Positions 1 to 6,164 of a stretch of 6,555 nt of DNA are shown in pieces; position 1 is the first letter of the stretch; each line of letters begins with the position of its first letter. The stretch is taken from assembly GCA_002329625.1 (NCBI GenBank), contig DCTP01000010.1, positions 1 to 6,555 of the forward strand. Reading direction: 5' to 3'. This stretch comes from Leptolinea sp. UBA1437 (lineage in GTDB: Bacteria > Chloroflexota > Anaerolineae > Anaerolineales > Anaerolineaceae). A model generated the notes under the pieces. It was not told where the DNA came from. It did no database searches and saw only the letters and a list, made by a program, of their open reading frames with translations. The position numbers were made by a program, and so were the translations under genes.

Positions 1-507
1 GGACGCGGTCTCGAACGGAAAACCGTAAAAAAGCTGGTATCCATCCCCGCCGGAGTGGATACAGGCACACGCATTCGATTGTCGGGGGAAGGCCAACCGG
101 GTGATAACAACGGACCCAGCGGAGATCTTTATGTGGACATCCGCGTTAACCCTCATAAGTATTTCCATCGGAAAGATGCGGATATTCAACTGGATATGAA
201 CATCAATATCGCTCAAGCGACCCTCGGTGATGAGATCGATGTACCTACTATCGACGGTACGGAAAAACTTAAAATTCCAGCAGGAACCCAGCCCGGAAGA
301 GTATTTACCTTAAAAGGAAAAGGAATTCCTCGTTTGCAGGGCAGCGGAAGAGGAGATCAAAAAGTGGTCATTAACGTTGAAATACCAAATTCTCTGACAC
401 CCGAACAACGGGATTTGATGGAACAGTTAGCCGGAACTATGGGGACGGAAGTCATTCCTCAGGAAAAAAGTTTTTGGGATCGTCTCAAGGATGCGCTAAA
501 TGGCTGA
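1..507 (+). CDS. dnaJ: Chaperone protein DnaJ, C-terminal part (5' end outside window)
   Basis: DnaJ (Hsp40) is the cytosolic co-chaperone that delivers unfolded clients to DnaK and stimulates its ATPase. The open frame runs in from base 1. The first residues, GRG, match the end of the fourth CxxCxGxG zinc-finger repeat. They are followed by the hallmark KTVKKLVSIPAGVDTGTRI and RLSGEGQPG, and then the two beta-barrel substrate-binding domains (IDVPTIDGTEKLKIPAGTQPG, FTLKGKGIPRL). About 168 residues are visible of a usual 370-380, so the J domain, Gly/Phe linker and most of the zinc domain lie upstream. An internal GTG at 55 codes for Val in the conserved IPAGVDTG motif and is not a start. The gene ends at TGA 505-507 and overlaps prmA by 8 nt, so the two are almost certainly co-transcribed. 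Family assignment is very secure. Confidence 0.97.
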   Translation, partial: GRGLERKTVKKLVSIPAGVDTGTRIRLSGEGQPGDNNGPSGDLYVDIRVNPHKYFHRKDADIQLDMNINIAQATLGDEIDVPTIDGTEKLKIPAGTQPGRVFTLKGKGIPRLQGSGRGDQKVVINVEIPNSLTPEQRDLMEQLAGTMGTEVIPQEKSFWDRLKDALNG

Positions 508-1423
508 TCCCGCCTGGCTCGAAATCAGTGTTATCGTAGACAGTGAGACGGCGGAAGCCGTTGCCGAAGTGTTATCACGCTACGCCGAAAACGGCGTTGT
601 CGTGGAACAGGGCGTAGACTATAACGATGCGGAGGATGTGGGAACGCCGTTCGGCCCTTGTCTGGTAACCGGTTATCTTCCGGTGGATGAAACGACGGAA
701 GAAAAACGACAACGAATTCTGGAAGGCCTTTGGTATTTAGGGCGCATCACTGCCGTTCCGGAGCCGGAATTTAAGTTTATTGAAGACGAAGACTGGATGG
801 CGGCTTGGAAAAAATTCTACCGTCCGATTCTGATCGGCGAAAAGCTTTTGATCCTTCCCGCTTGGATGCCATCCATTGAGCCCGAACGCATCGCGATAAA
901 AATTGATCCCAGCATGGCTTTCGGAACGGGTACTCATCCGACCACTCAGTTATGTCTGGCGATGGTTGAAAAATATGTCGTTCCCCATCAAGATATCATC
1001 GATATGGGGTGCGGTTCAGGAATACTCTCCATTGGAGCGTTACTACTTGGCGCGCGTCACGCTTTGGGAGTGGATATCGACAACGAGTCCATGCAAAGCA
1101 GTCGTGAGAACGCCGAGAATAACGGAGTGGCAGACAAGCTGGAACTTTTCAAAGGTACTGTTCGGGAAATTTTAAACGGAGCATGTTCCATCAGGCAAGC
1201 TCCTCTGGTTACGGCCAATATCCTGACGCCCATCCTGATTCAATTATTTGACCAAGGAATGGCGGACCTGATCACTCCGGGAGGGGTGATTCTGCTCAGC
1301 GGTATTCTCGAAGAACAGGATGAGAAAATTCGGAACGCAGCCAAAGCGCAAGGGCTTGAATTTCTTGAGAAGCGCCAGATTGCGGACTGGGTCGCATATG
1401 CATATCGCAAACCGCAAAAATAA
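500..1423 (+). CDS. prmA: Ribosomal protein L11 methyltransferase PrmA
   Basis: PrmA is a cytosolic SAM-dependent enzyme that trimethylates amino groups of ribosomal protein L11. At 307 aa it has the usual full length. The N-terminal ferredoxin-like L11-recognition domain covers about residues 1-95 (starting WLEISVIVDSETAEAV). The methyltransferase domain follows, with the family signature DPSMAFGTGTHPTT at 136-149, SAM-binding motif I DMGCGSG at 168-174, the acidic VDID at 191-194 that contacts the SAM ribose, and the catalytic-region ANIL at 239-242. The ATG at 500 lies inside the end of dnaJ. An AAGGA at 487-491, 8 nt upstream, serves as ribosome binding site, so translation is probably coupled to dnaJ. 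The gene next to dnaJ in many heat-shock operons is prmA, and the rsmE gene often found after it is absent here. No key residue appears to be missing. Confidence 0.96.
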   Translation: MADPAWLEISVIVDSETAEAVAEVLSRYAENGVVVEQGVDYNDAEDVGTPFGPCLVTGYLPVDETTEEKRQRILEGLWYLGRITAVPEPEFKFIEDEDWMAAWKKFYRPILIGEKLLILPAWMPSIEPERIAIKIDPSMAFGTGTHPTTQLCLAMVEKYVVPHQDIIDMGCGSGILSIGALLLGARHALGVDIDNESMQSSRENAENNGVADKLELFKGTVREILNGACSIRQAPLVTANILTPILIQLFDQGMADLITPGGVILLSGILEEQDEKIRNAAKAQGLEFLEKRQIADWVAYAYRKPQK

Positions 1424-1580
1424 ATAATTTAAAATATCCATTTCGCAGAAATTTTTATTTCCGCCGGAATGAAAATAAATTCGAATACGATTTACCGATT
1501 CTTTCAGAATAAAGATTTCGTAAGAAGTCTGATTCTTCACAAAAAAATGTACTCGAAGACTCAACCTCAGAAATGAAGAT

Positions 1581-1611
1581 TTGACGTTAAAATACTTTTC
1601 ATACAGATAAC
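1581..1611 (+). promoter_or_regulatory. Possible promoter for the Nramp gene
   Basis: A TTGACG (1581-1586; five of six matches to the -35 consensus) is followed after 19 bp by GATAAC (1606-1611; four of six matches to -10). The spacing is longer than ideal and the -10 is poor, so this is only a candidate. If used, transcription would begin near 1617-1619, exactly at the 5' edge of the foldable leader described next. That coincidence is the main reason to record it. Confidence 0.3.
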
Positions 1612-1616
1612 ACTAT

Positions 1617-1670
1617 CCGTCAGAGGAACCGCTGTATAGAAGGAGTTCCTTTAGTCAGAATAGCGGACGG
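1617..1670 (+). promoter_or_regulatory. Structured 5' leader candidate (nested helices plus possible pseudoknot)
   Basis: Three complementary segments are visible by eye. CCGTC (1617-1621) pairs with GACGG (1666-1670). CGCTGT (1630-1635) pairs with ATAGCG (1660-1665), including one G-U pair, and would stack directly on the first helix. AGGAAC (1624-1629), lying between the two 5' strands, is perfectly complementary to GTTCCT (1645-1650) in the enclosed loop, which gives an H-type pseudoknot. A competing small hairpin, AAGG (1640-1643) with CCTT (1648-1651), is also possible. CCTTT (1648-1652) could alternatively pair with AAAGG of the ribosome binding site (1685-1689), which gives a plausible on/off logic. 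It does not match the yybP-ykoY manganese, M-box, NiCo or fluoride riboswitch consensus as I remember them. A functional role is inferred only. Confidence 0.3.
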
Positions 1671-1680
1671 AAAGAACGAA

Positions 1681-1699
1681 TCGGAAAGGGGAAAACCGA
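1681..1699 (+). promoter_or_regulatory. Ribosome binding site of the Nramp gene, in a hairpin loop
   Basis: AAAGGGG (1685-1691) is 10 nt before the ATG at 1702 and 13 nt before the next ATG at 1705, which favours the first as start. The site is flanked by TCGG (1681-1684) and CCGA (1696-1699), which can pair and leave the Shine-Dalgarno sequence in an 11-nt loop. Confidence 0.6.
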
Positions 1700-1701
1700 C
1701 T

Positions 1702-2967
1702 ATGATGAATTCCATACGTGAACGAATCAAGCGATTAGAACATCAACGATCGATGTCCGGATTGGAAATTTTGAAATACATTGGCCCCGGTCTTTTGGTG
1801 ACGGTTGGATTTATCGATCCCGGGAATTGGGCTTCTAATGTTGCAGCCGGGTCCGATTATGGTTATAAACTACTCTGGATGGTTACCCTTTCCACTTTCA
1901 TGCTGATCATTTTGCAACATAATGCGGCACATTTGGGAATTGCGACCGGTTATTGTATTTCGGAAGCCTCCTCCATATACGTTAAACCTTGGCTCAGCCG
2001 ATTTCTCCTGACCACGGCATTATTGGCAACAGCCGCTACAGCGATGGCAGAAATATTGGGTGGTGCAATAGCACTCCAAATGCTTTTTAACCTACCGTTA
2101 AAAATTGGCGCGATCCTGGTTACGGCGCTTTCTCTCACATTATTACTGACTAACTCTTATAAATTGCTGGAACGTTGGATCATCGGTTTTGTTTCTCTGA
2201 TCGGTCTCTCTTTCATTATCGAGATTATCTTGGTAAATGTCGATTGGGGGCAGGCAGTTATCAGCTGGGTGAAACCATCAATTCCCGCCGGATCGATACC
2301 TGTCATAATGAGTGTGCTGGGTGCGGTGGTCATGCCTCATAATCTTTATCTTCATTCCGAAATTATCCAAAGCCGTCAATGGAATTTGAAAGATGATGAG
2401 GTTATCAGACACCAACTGAACTATGAATTCTTGGATACGATTGTTTCAATGCTGATCGGTTGGGCGATCAACAGCGCTATGATTCTGGTCGCTGCTGCAA
2501 CCTTCTTTGCTAACAGCATCCATGTCAGCGCATTGGATACGGCAGGCGCTATGCTCAAGCCGTTGTTGGGGAACGGCGCTTCGGTGATTTTTGCCATCGC
2601 GCTGCTGTTGGCGGGCATTTCATCCTCGATAACCGCCGGAATGGCAGGCGGAACGATCTTCGCTGGAATGTTTAAAGAACATTATGATATTCACGATATT
2701 CATTCTCGAGGCGGAGTCATCGCCGTCTTTCTGTTAGCGCTGGTCGTGATTTTCTTCATCCGGGATCCGTTCATGGGATTGGTTTATTCACAAATGTTGC
2801 TCAGCATCCAGTTGCCTTGGACGATCTTTTTACAGATTTATTTAACCAGTTCCCAAAAAGTGATGGGAAAGTTCGCCAATTCCAAGGGGAATTTCATCCT
2901 TTTAATGATCATCGGGTTGATCGTAACCGGTCTTAATATCGCGTTGCTAATCAGTTTTCTCCGATAA
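1702..2967 (+). CDS. Nramp-family divalent metal ion transporter (MntH-like)
   Basis: This inner-membrane protein is expected to import Mn(II), Fe(II) or a related divalent ion with protons. It has 421 aa and about 11 hydrophobic segments, normal for bacterial Nramp. The metal-site motifs are intact: DPGN at 39-42 in TM1 (full context GFIDPGNWASN) and AVVMPHNLYLHS at 208-219 in TM6, with the metal-ligand methionine M211 preceded by A208. The Asp, Asn and Met ligands known from Deinococcus Nramp are therefore all present. Two features set it apart from classical MntH: Trp after DPGN, and LQHNAAHLGIATG at 71-83 in place of the usual LQxLAxxLGxxTG. This points to a separate Nramp clade found in anaerobes, so metal preference should not be assumed and I give no symbol. 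The gene is preceded by a 278-nt non-coding leader and faces the arsenic operon tail to tail, with 89 nt between. Family is certain; substrate is inferred. Confidence 0.93.
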   Translation: MMNSIRERIKRLEHQRSMSGLEILKYIGPGLLVTVGFIDPGNWASNVAAGSDYGYKLLWMVTLSTFMLIILQHNAAHLGIATGYCISEASSIYVKPWLSRFLLTTALLATAATAMAEILGGAIALQMLFNLPLKIGAILVTALSLTLLLTNSYKLLERWIIGFVSLIGLSFIIEIILVNVDWGQAVISWVKPSIPAGSIPVIMSVLGAVVMPHNLYLHSEIIQSRQWNLKDDEVIRHQLNYEFLDTIVSMLIGWAINSAMILVAAATFFANSIHVSALDTAGAMLKPLLGNGASVIFAIALLLAGISSSITAGMAGGTIFAGMFKEHYDIHDIHSRGGVIAVFLLALVVIFFIRDPFMGLVYSQMLLSIQLPWTIFLQIYLTSSQKVMGKFANSKGNFILLMIIGLIVTGLNIALLISFLR

Positions 2968-3056
2968 TTCTTTTGAAATTCTCATTGACGATTTTTCGAG
3001 ATAACGATTCGGATGATTTTCTAACCGCAACCTTGGGGGATTCTTTTCGATCTGGA

Positions 3057-3854
3057 TTATTCCTTAACGGCTTCGATCAGAAAAGAAGCGACATAATCTT
3101 CCGCATTGTTTCCGGGTATCCAGGATTTTAAAATCTCCTTGCTGTTATCTTTAGGGGTTAAGCGAATATTTTTAAAACCGGCTCGCTGTAACATTTCTTG
3201 AATCTTATTCACATCTTCGGCACCTGCGATGCAGCCCGTTAACATATCCGGATCCTTCTTTATTTCCTCCGGCAGCTCGGCTGTGGCAACAATATCCGAA
3301 ATAGATAATCTCCCACCCGGTTTCAGCACACGATAAGCTTCCGCAAAAACCTGATCCTTTGATTGAGAAAGGTTGATTACACAATTTGAAATAATTACAT
3401 CCACCAAACCGTCCGCCACCGGAAGATGTTCGATTTCTCCCAGACGGAATTCCACATTTGTGCATCCCATTTTCTTTGCGTTTTCTCTGGCCAATAAAAC
3501 CATTTCGGGAGTCATGTCAATTCCGATGACATAACCGTCTTTACCGACCATCTTTTCGGCAAGAAAACAATCAAATCCGCCCCCGCTACCGAGATCTAAT
3601 ACAATTTCACCTTCTCGGATGGCGGCTATAGCCAGGGGATTTCCGCATCCGAGACCCATATTGGCTTCCATCGGAGCCGATAATAAATCTTCTTTGGAAT
3701 AACCGTTTCGCAAAGCAGCTTCGGTTATGTCAACAGTAACAGAAGAACCGCAACATCCGCTGCTTGCGCAGCAACCGGTGTGAAGGTCTCGGTTCGCGAT
3801 CGCCGAATACTTTTCAATGATTATTTTTTGTGTTTTATTTTTATTCTGTTCCAT
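3057..3854 (-). CDS. arsM: Arsenite S-adenosylmethyltransferase ArsM
   Basis: ArsM is a cytosolic enzyme that transfers methyl groups from SAM to As(III), giving methylated arsenicals. It has 265 aa, typical of prokaryotic forms. SAM motif I is VLDLGSGGGFD at 85-95, followed by GIDMTPEM at 111-118. The arsenic-binding cysteines are all present: an N-terminal cluster CCASSGCC at 28-35, C70 in the signature MGLGCGNPLA, C158 in SNCVINLS, and C208 in TGCIAGA. These match the four conserved cysteines of Cyanidioschyzon ArsM, so As(III) binding and methylation should be intact. The ATG at 3854 has AAAGGA (complement of 3865-3870) 10 nt upstream. It is the last gene of the arsR-acr3-arsM operon, 43 nt after acr3. 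I see no strong hairpin terminator in the 89 nt after it. The related methyltransferases UbiE and Cfa lack this cysteine set. Confidence 0.95.
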   Translation of the reverse strand: MEQNKNKTQKIIIEKYSAIANRDLHTGCCASSGCCGSSVTVDITEAALRNGYSKEDLLSAPMEANMGLGCGNPLAIAAIREGEIVLDLGSGGGFDCFLAEKMVGKDGYVIGIDMTPEMVLLARENAKKMGCTNVEFRLGEIEHLPVADGLVDVIISNCVINLSQSKDQVFAEAYRVLKPGGRLSISDIVATAELPEEIKKDPDMLTGCIAGAEDVNKIQEMLQRAGFKNIRLTPKDNSKEILKSWIPGNNAEDYVASFLIEAVKE

Positions 3855-3897
3855 CTGTCAATAATCCTTTAAGAATGTTCAAAAATCCGTAATGTGC

Positions 3898-4986
3898 CTA
3901 ATATGATTTCTCGGAAGCTCTCTTTAAACTTATTTCTAAAGCCGGAAACCAATGTTGTGTATTGTTTGCAATGTTAACCAAGATCAGCATCGTAGGCACT
4001 TCAGTCAATACACCGACTGTCGTAGCCAAGGCAGCGGGAGAATCCATTCCAAACAAAGCGATGGCAACCGCAACCGCCAGTTCGAAGAAGTTTGAAGCAC
4101 CGATCATTCCGGCCGGTGCGGCAATCGAATAGGGTAATTTTGCTCGACGACAAGCAAAATAAGCAATAAAGAAAATCAAAAAAGTTTGAATTATCAAGGG
4201 AATTGCGATCAGCACAATATGTAGCGGATTCCTCAAAATCGTTTGTCCTTGGAAAGAAAATAATAGGATTAAAGTTAAGAGCAATCCGATTATCGTTACC
4301 TGATCAAATTTATGGAGAAAAATATTTTCAAAGTAATCGACGCCCTTGTTTTTGATGACCGTCACTCTGGTCAGGAAACCACCCGCAAGCGGAATCACCA
4401 CAAACAATAAAACCGATAAGATCAAAGTGTTCCATGGAACGGTTACATTGCTAATTCCCAGCAAGAATTTTACGATAGGAACAAATGCAACCAAAATGAT
4501 CAAATCATTCGTTGCCACTTGTATAACGGTATAAGCCGGATCTCCCTTGGTTAAGGTGCTCCAAACAAAAACCATAGCCGTACAAGGCGCAGCACCAAGC
4601 AATACCATGCCCGCTAAATACTGTTTCCCGAGATCCGCAGGAATAATGTTTTTAAACACAACGTAAAAGAAAAAAGATCCGATCGCAAACATCGTAAAGG
4701 GTTTAATGAACCAGTTGGTAATCCAGGTAATATATAAACCTTTTGGATTCTTACCGACATTTTTAATGCTTTGAAAATCTACTTTCAACATCATCGGATA
4801 AATCATCACCCATATCAGAATCGCTGTCGGTAGCGAAATGTTTGCATATTCGAACCTGCCGAAGAATGCCGGTATCCCCGGAAGAAATTTTCCGATCAAA
4901 ATGCCGGCAACCATACATAAAATAACCCAAATCGATAAATATTTTTGGAAAAATCCGATTCCGATATTTTCCGACTTTGTATTCAT
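3898..4986 (-). CDS. acr3: Arsenite efflux transporter, Acr3 family (often labelled ArsB)
   Basis: Acr3 is an inner-membrane carrier of the BART superfamily that expels arsenite, driven by the proton motive force. It has 362 aa, normal length, with about ten hydrophobic segments. The first of these starts after a short cytoplasmic N-terminus (residues 1-12). Family signatures are visible: MIYPMMLKVDF at 61-71, GAAPCTAMVFVWS at 131-143 with the essential cysteine C135, NFFELAVAVAIALFG at 299-313, and VLTEVP at 326-331 with the essential glutamate E329. Cys and Glu at these places correspond to C129 and E322 of Alkaliphilus Acr3. It is not related in sequence to true ArsB of E. coli, although databases reuse that symbol. 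The ATG at 4986 has GAAGGA (complement of 4996-5001) 9 nt upstream. It starts 19 nt after arsR, so they share a transcript. No arsA ATPase gene is nearby, which fits a carrier working alone. Confidence 0.96.
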   Translation of the reverse strand: MNTKSENIGIGFFQKYLSIWVILCMVAGILIGKFLPGIPAFFGRFEYANISLPTAILIWVMIYPMMLKVDFQSIKNVGKNPKGLYITWITNWFIKPFTMFAIGSFFFYVVFKNIIPADLGKQYLAGMVLLGAAPCTAMVFVWSTLTKGDPAYTVIQVATNDLIILVAFVPIVKFLLGISNVTVPWNTLILSVLLFVVIPLAGGFLTRVTVIKNKGVDYFENIFLHKFDQVTIIGLLLTLILLFSFQGQTILRNPLHIVLIAIPLIIQTFLIFFIAYFACRRAKLPYSIAAPAGMIGASNFFELAVAVAIALFGMDSPAALATTVGVLTEVPTMLILVNIANNTQHWFPALEISLKRASEKSY

Positions 4987-5005
4987 AAGTAAAAATCCTT
5001 CTTTA

Positions 5006-5326
5006 TTATTTGGAATTCCGCCGATATTTTTTGCAAATACAATCGTCTTTTTCTTTTATCAGACGGCTGAGGAAGTCAATGACCGTATTGGACTTCTCTT
5101 GATTAATCGAATATTTCATCCATGCTCCGTCTCTCTTCGAAAGTACCAAACCGCTGTCGGATAAAATCTTCATATGATAACTGAGTGTCGGCTGGGAAAT
5201 ATTGAATTCCGTTAAAATATCACAAGCACACATCTCCCCACAGGACAACATATCGACAATTTTTAAGCGAGTTTCATCCGATAAAGCCTTAAAAATCGGG
5301 GCATACTCACTATAGACATCATCCAT
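5006..5326 (-). CDS. arsR: Arsenic-responsive transcriptional repressor ArsR (ArsR/SmtB family)
   Basis: This dimeric winged-helix repressor binds the operator of its own operon and leaves it when As(III) or Sb(III) binds. At 106 aa it has typical size. It opens with FKALSDETRLKIVDML (residues 12-27), the standard first helices. The metal-box GEMCACDIL at 30-38 carries C33 and C35 at the start of the region corresponding to ELCVCDL of plasmid R773 ArsR. The recognition helix SQPTLSYHMKIL follows at 44-55, then the wing around KRDGAWMKYSI (64-74). The third cysteine of R773 (after CDL) is not present. C29 lies just upstream, and a second pair, C96 and C98, lies near the C-terminus. The ATG at 5326 has GAGGAAGG (complement of 5333-5340) ending 6 nt upstream. 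It is the first gene of the operon, directly downstream of the dyad operators, so autorepression is expected. Confidence 0.95.
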   Translation of the reverse strand: MDDVYSEYAPIFKALSDETRLKIVDMLSCGEMCACDILTEFNISQPTLSYHMKILSDSGLVLSKRDGAWMKYSINQEKSNTVIDFLSRLIKEKDDCICKKYRRNSK

Positions 5327-5345
5327 GAATTACCTTCCTCATCAT

Positions 5346-5361
5346 ATAGAATCATTTCTAT
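5346..5361. promoter_or_regulatory. Putative ArsR operator 1 (dyad in arsR 5' leader)
   Basis: This site is a perfect 6-bp dyad, ATAGAA-TCAT-TTCTAT. Its sequence is the exact reverse complement of operator 2, and the two centres are 38 bp apart. It lies between the predicted transcription start and the arsR ribosome binding site, so a bound repressor would act as a roadblock. In the transcript the dyad would also form a short hairpin just before the Shine-Dalgarno sequence. ArsR binding is inferred from position and symmetry. Confidence 0.75.
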
Positions 5362-5378
5362 GATATCGATATTTATCT

Positions 5379-5404
5379 ATATGATAGAAATGATTCTATC
5401 ATAT
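5379..5404. promoter_or_regulatory. Putative ArsR operator 2 (26-bp perfect dyad over the -10 box)
   Basis: An 11-bp arm, ATATGATAGAA (5379-5389), is repeated inverted as TTCTATCATAT (5394-5404) around the 4-bp centre ATGA. The core (5384-5399) equals operator 1 in the opposite orientation. It covers the arsR -10 hexamer (5393-5398), so repressor binding here would directly exclude RNA polymerase. This is the normal placement of ArsR-family operators. Confidence 0.8.
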
Positions 5405-5421
5405 CGGAAAAACGTTGTAAA
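5393..5421 (-). promoter_or_regulatory. Promoter of the arsR-acr3-arsM operon
   Basis: Read on the minus strand, TTTACA (complement of 5416-5421; five of six matches to -35) is followed after exactly 17 bp by TAGAAT (complement of 5393-5398; five of six matches to -10). Transcription should start near 5386, giving a leader of about 60 nt before the arsR ATG. The -10 lies within operator 2. The promoter is independent of the DUF554 gene upstream, whose stop codon is about 35 bp away. Confidence 0.75.
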
Positions 5422-5432
5422 TCGGAAGATCT

Positions 5433-5448
5433 TAAAAAGTGATTTTTA
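5433..5448. terminator. Weak A/T-only dyad between the DUF554 gene and the arsR promoter
   Basis: TAAAAA (5433-5438) and TTTTTA (5443-5448) form a perfect 6-bp dyad around GTGA, just after the DUF554 stop codon. It could be a poor terminator for the upstream operon, but the stem has no G-C pair and no following T-run. Read-through into arsR is possible. Confidence 0.2.
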
Positions 5449-5456
5449 CCTTAGAA

Positions 5457-6131
5457 TCAAAAAAATCTGCAAAATAAAATCGGCAAAAACGGAGCAAGCA
5501 ACAAATTGGCCGTTTTTATATTCGTGAGTTTCAACATATTGAATGCGATGGCTATGATCAATAACGACCCCGTACAGGTTATTTCATTAATCACATCCAT
5601 TGTCAGATATCCTGAAATCGCTCCCGCCGACACAGTCAATATTCCCTGATAAATAAATAACGGAATGGCGGCAAAAGCAACCCCGATTCCCATCGTGGAA
5701 GCCATAATCATCGCAATAATACCGTCGATCAACCCTTTGGTAAACAGTGTTTCGTTATTTCCGGTTAAACCGCTTTGTAATGAACCGACAATTGCCATGG
5801 CACCAACGCAGACAAAAAGACTGCAGGTAATAAATCCTTCTGAAATGGGATTATCACTTTTTACTTTGGATTGCAAAAAATTCCCAAATGATTGAAGTTT
5901 TCCATCGAGATTGAATAACTCACCGATAACGGCTCCGAACACAACGGACAATACAACGACAATCGTGTTATTTCCTTCCAATGATCCGCTGATTCCCACA
6001 TACAGTACACAAAGGCTTAAGCCTTGCATCATCAACTGATTCATTTTCTCGGGAATACCTTTACGAAGGAAACTTCCCAATATTCCGCCGATTGCAACGG
6101 CTGCCGCATTTACGATAACCCCGATTAACAT
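5457..6131 (-). CDS. DUF554 family membrane protein (YdfK-like)
   Basis: This is an integral membrane protein of unknown function. I set the start at the ATG at 6131 (224 aa), because GAGGTGA (complement of 6140-6146) sits 8 nt before it. A longer frame from a GTG at 6143 would have its start codon inside that same Shine-Dalgarno sequence. The chosen start also gives the usual DUF554 opening, MLIGVIVNAAAVAIGGILGS (1-20). The conserved core FVCVGAMAIVGSLQSGLTG lies at 106-124, followed by a KGLIDGIIAMIMASTMGIG stretch at 132-150. Six to seven hydrophobic segments are apparent, with a hydrophilic loop around residues 72-97. It begins 33 nt after the AEC transporter gene on the same strand, so the two are probably one operon. 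Family membership is firm, but no biochemical role is known to me. Confidence 0.9.
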   Translation of the reverse strand: MLIGVIVNAAAVAIGGILGSFLRKGIPEKMNQLMMQGLSLCVLYVGISGSLEGNNTIVVVLSVVFGAVIGELFNLDGKLQSFGNFLQSKVKSDNPISEGFITCSLFVCVGAMAIVGSLQSGLTGNNETLFTKGLIDGIIAMIMASTMGIGVAFAAIPLFIYQGILTVSAGAISGYLTMDVINEITCTGSLLIIAIAFNMLKLTNIKTANLLLAPFLPILFCRFF

Positions 6132-6164
6132 AGACCGGCTCACCTCAATAGAACATATAACGTT

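Noticed and set aside
1451..1475. Hairpin-like element after prmA (TTCC/GGAA plus an outer TTTT/AAAA) as a terminator
   Set aside because: The stem is interrupted by two mismatches, has only two G-C pairs, and is not followed by a T-run. It is too weak to call.
1244..1564. Minus-strand open frame of 106 codons across the end of prmA and the following non-coding stretch
   Set aside because: It overlaps well-supported prmA coding sequence, has no recognisable domain, and no good ribosome binding site was seen.
2968..3056. Shared bidirectional terminator between the Nramp gene and arsM
   Set aside because: The 89-nt convergent gap was read for G-C-rich inverted repeats and none of useful length was found. 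Termination must be by another route or outside what I can see.
3205..3465. Minus-strand Cys/Gly-rich open frame inside arsM
   Set aside because: It is a shifted-frame shadow of arsM. The conserved methyltransferase motifs are in the other frame.
4838..5164. Plus-strand open frame of 108 codons over the acr3/arsR junction
   Set aside because: It runs antisense to two clear genes, including their ribosome binding site, and has no protein family features.
6132..6143. GTG at 6143 as start of the DUF554 gene
   Set aside because: That GTG is part of the GAGGTGA ribosome binding site for the ATG at 6131, and the four extra residues are outside the usual family start.
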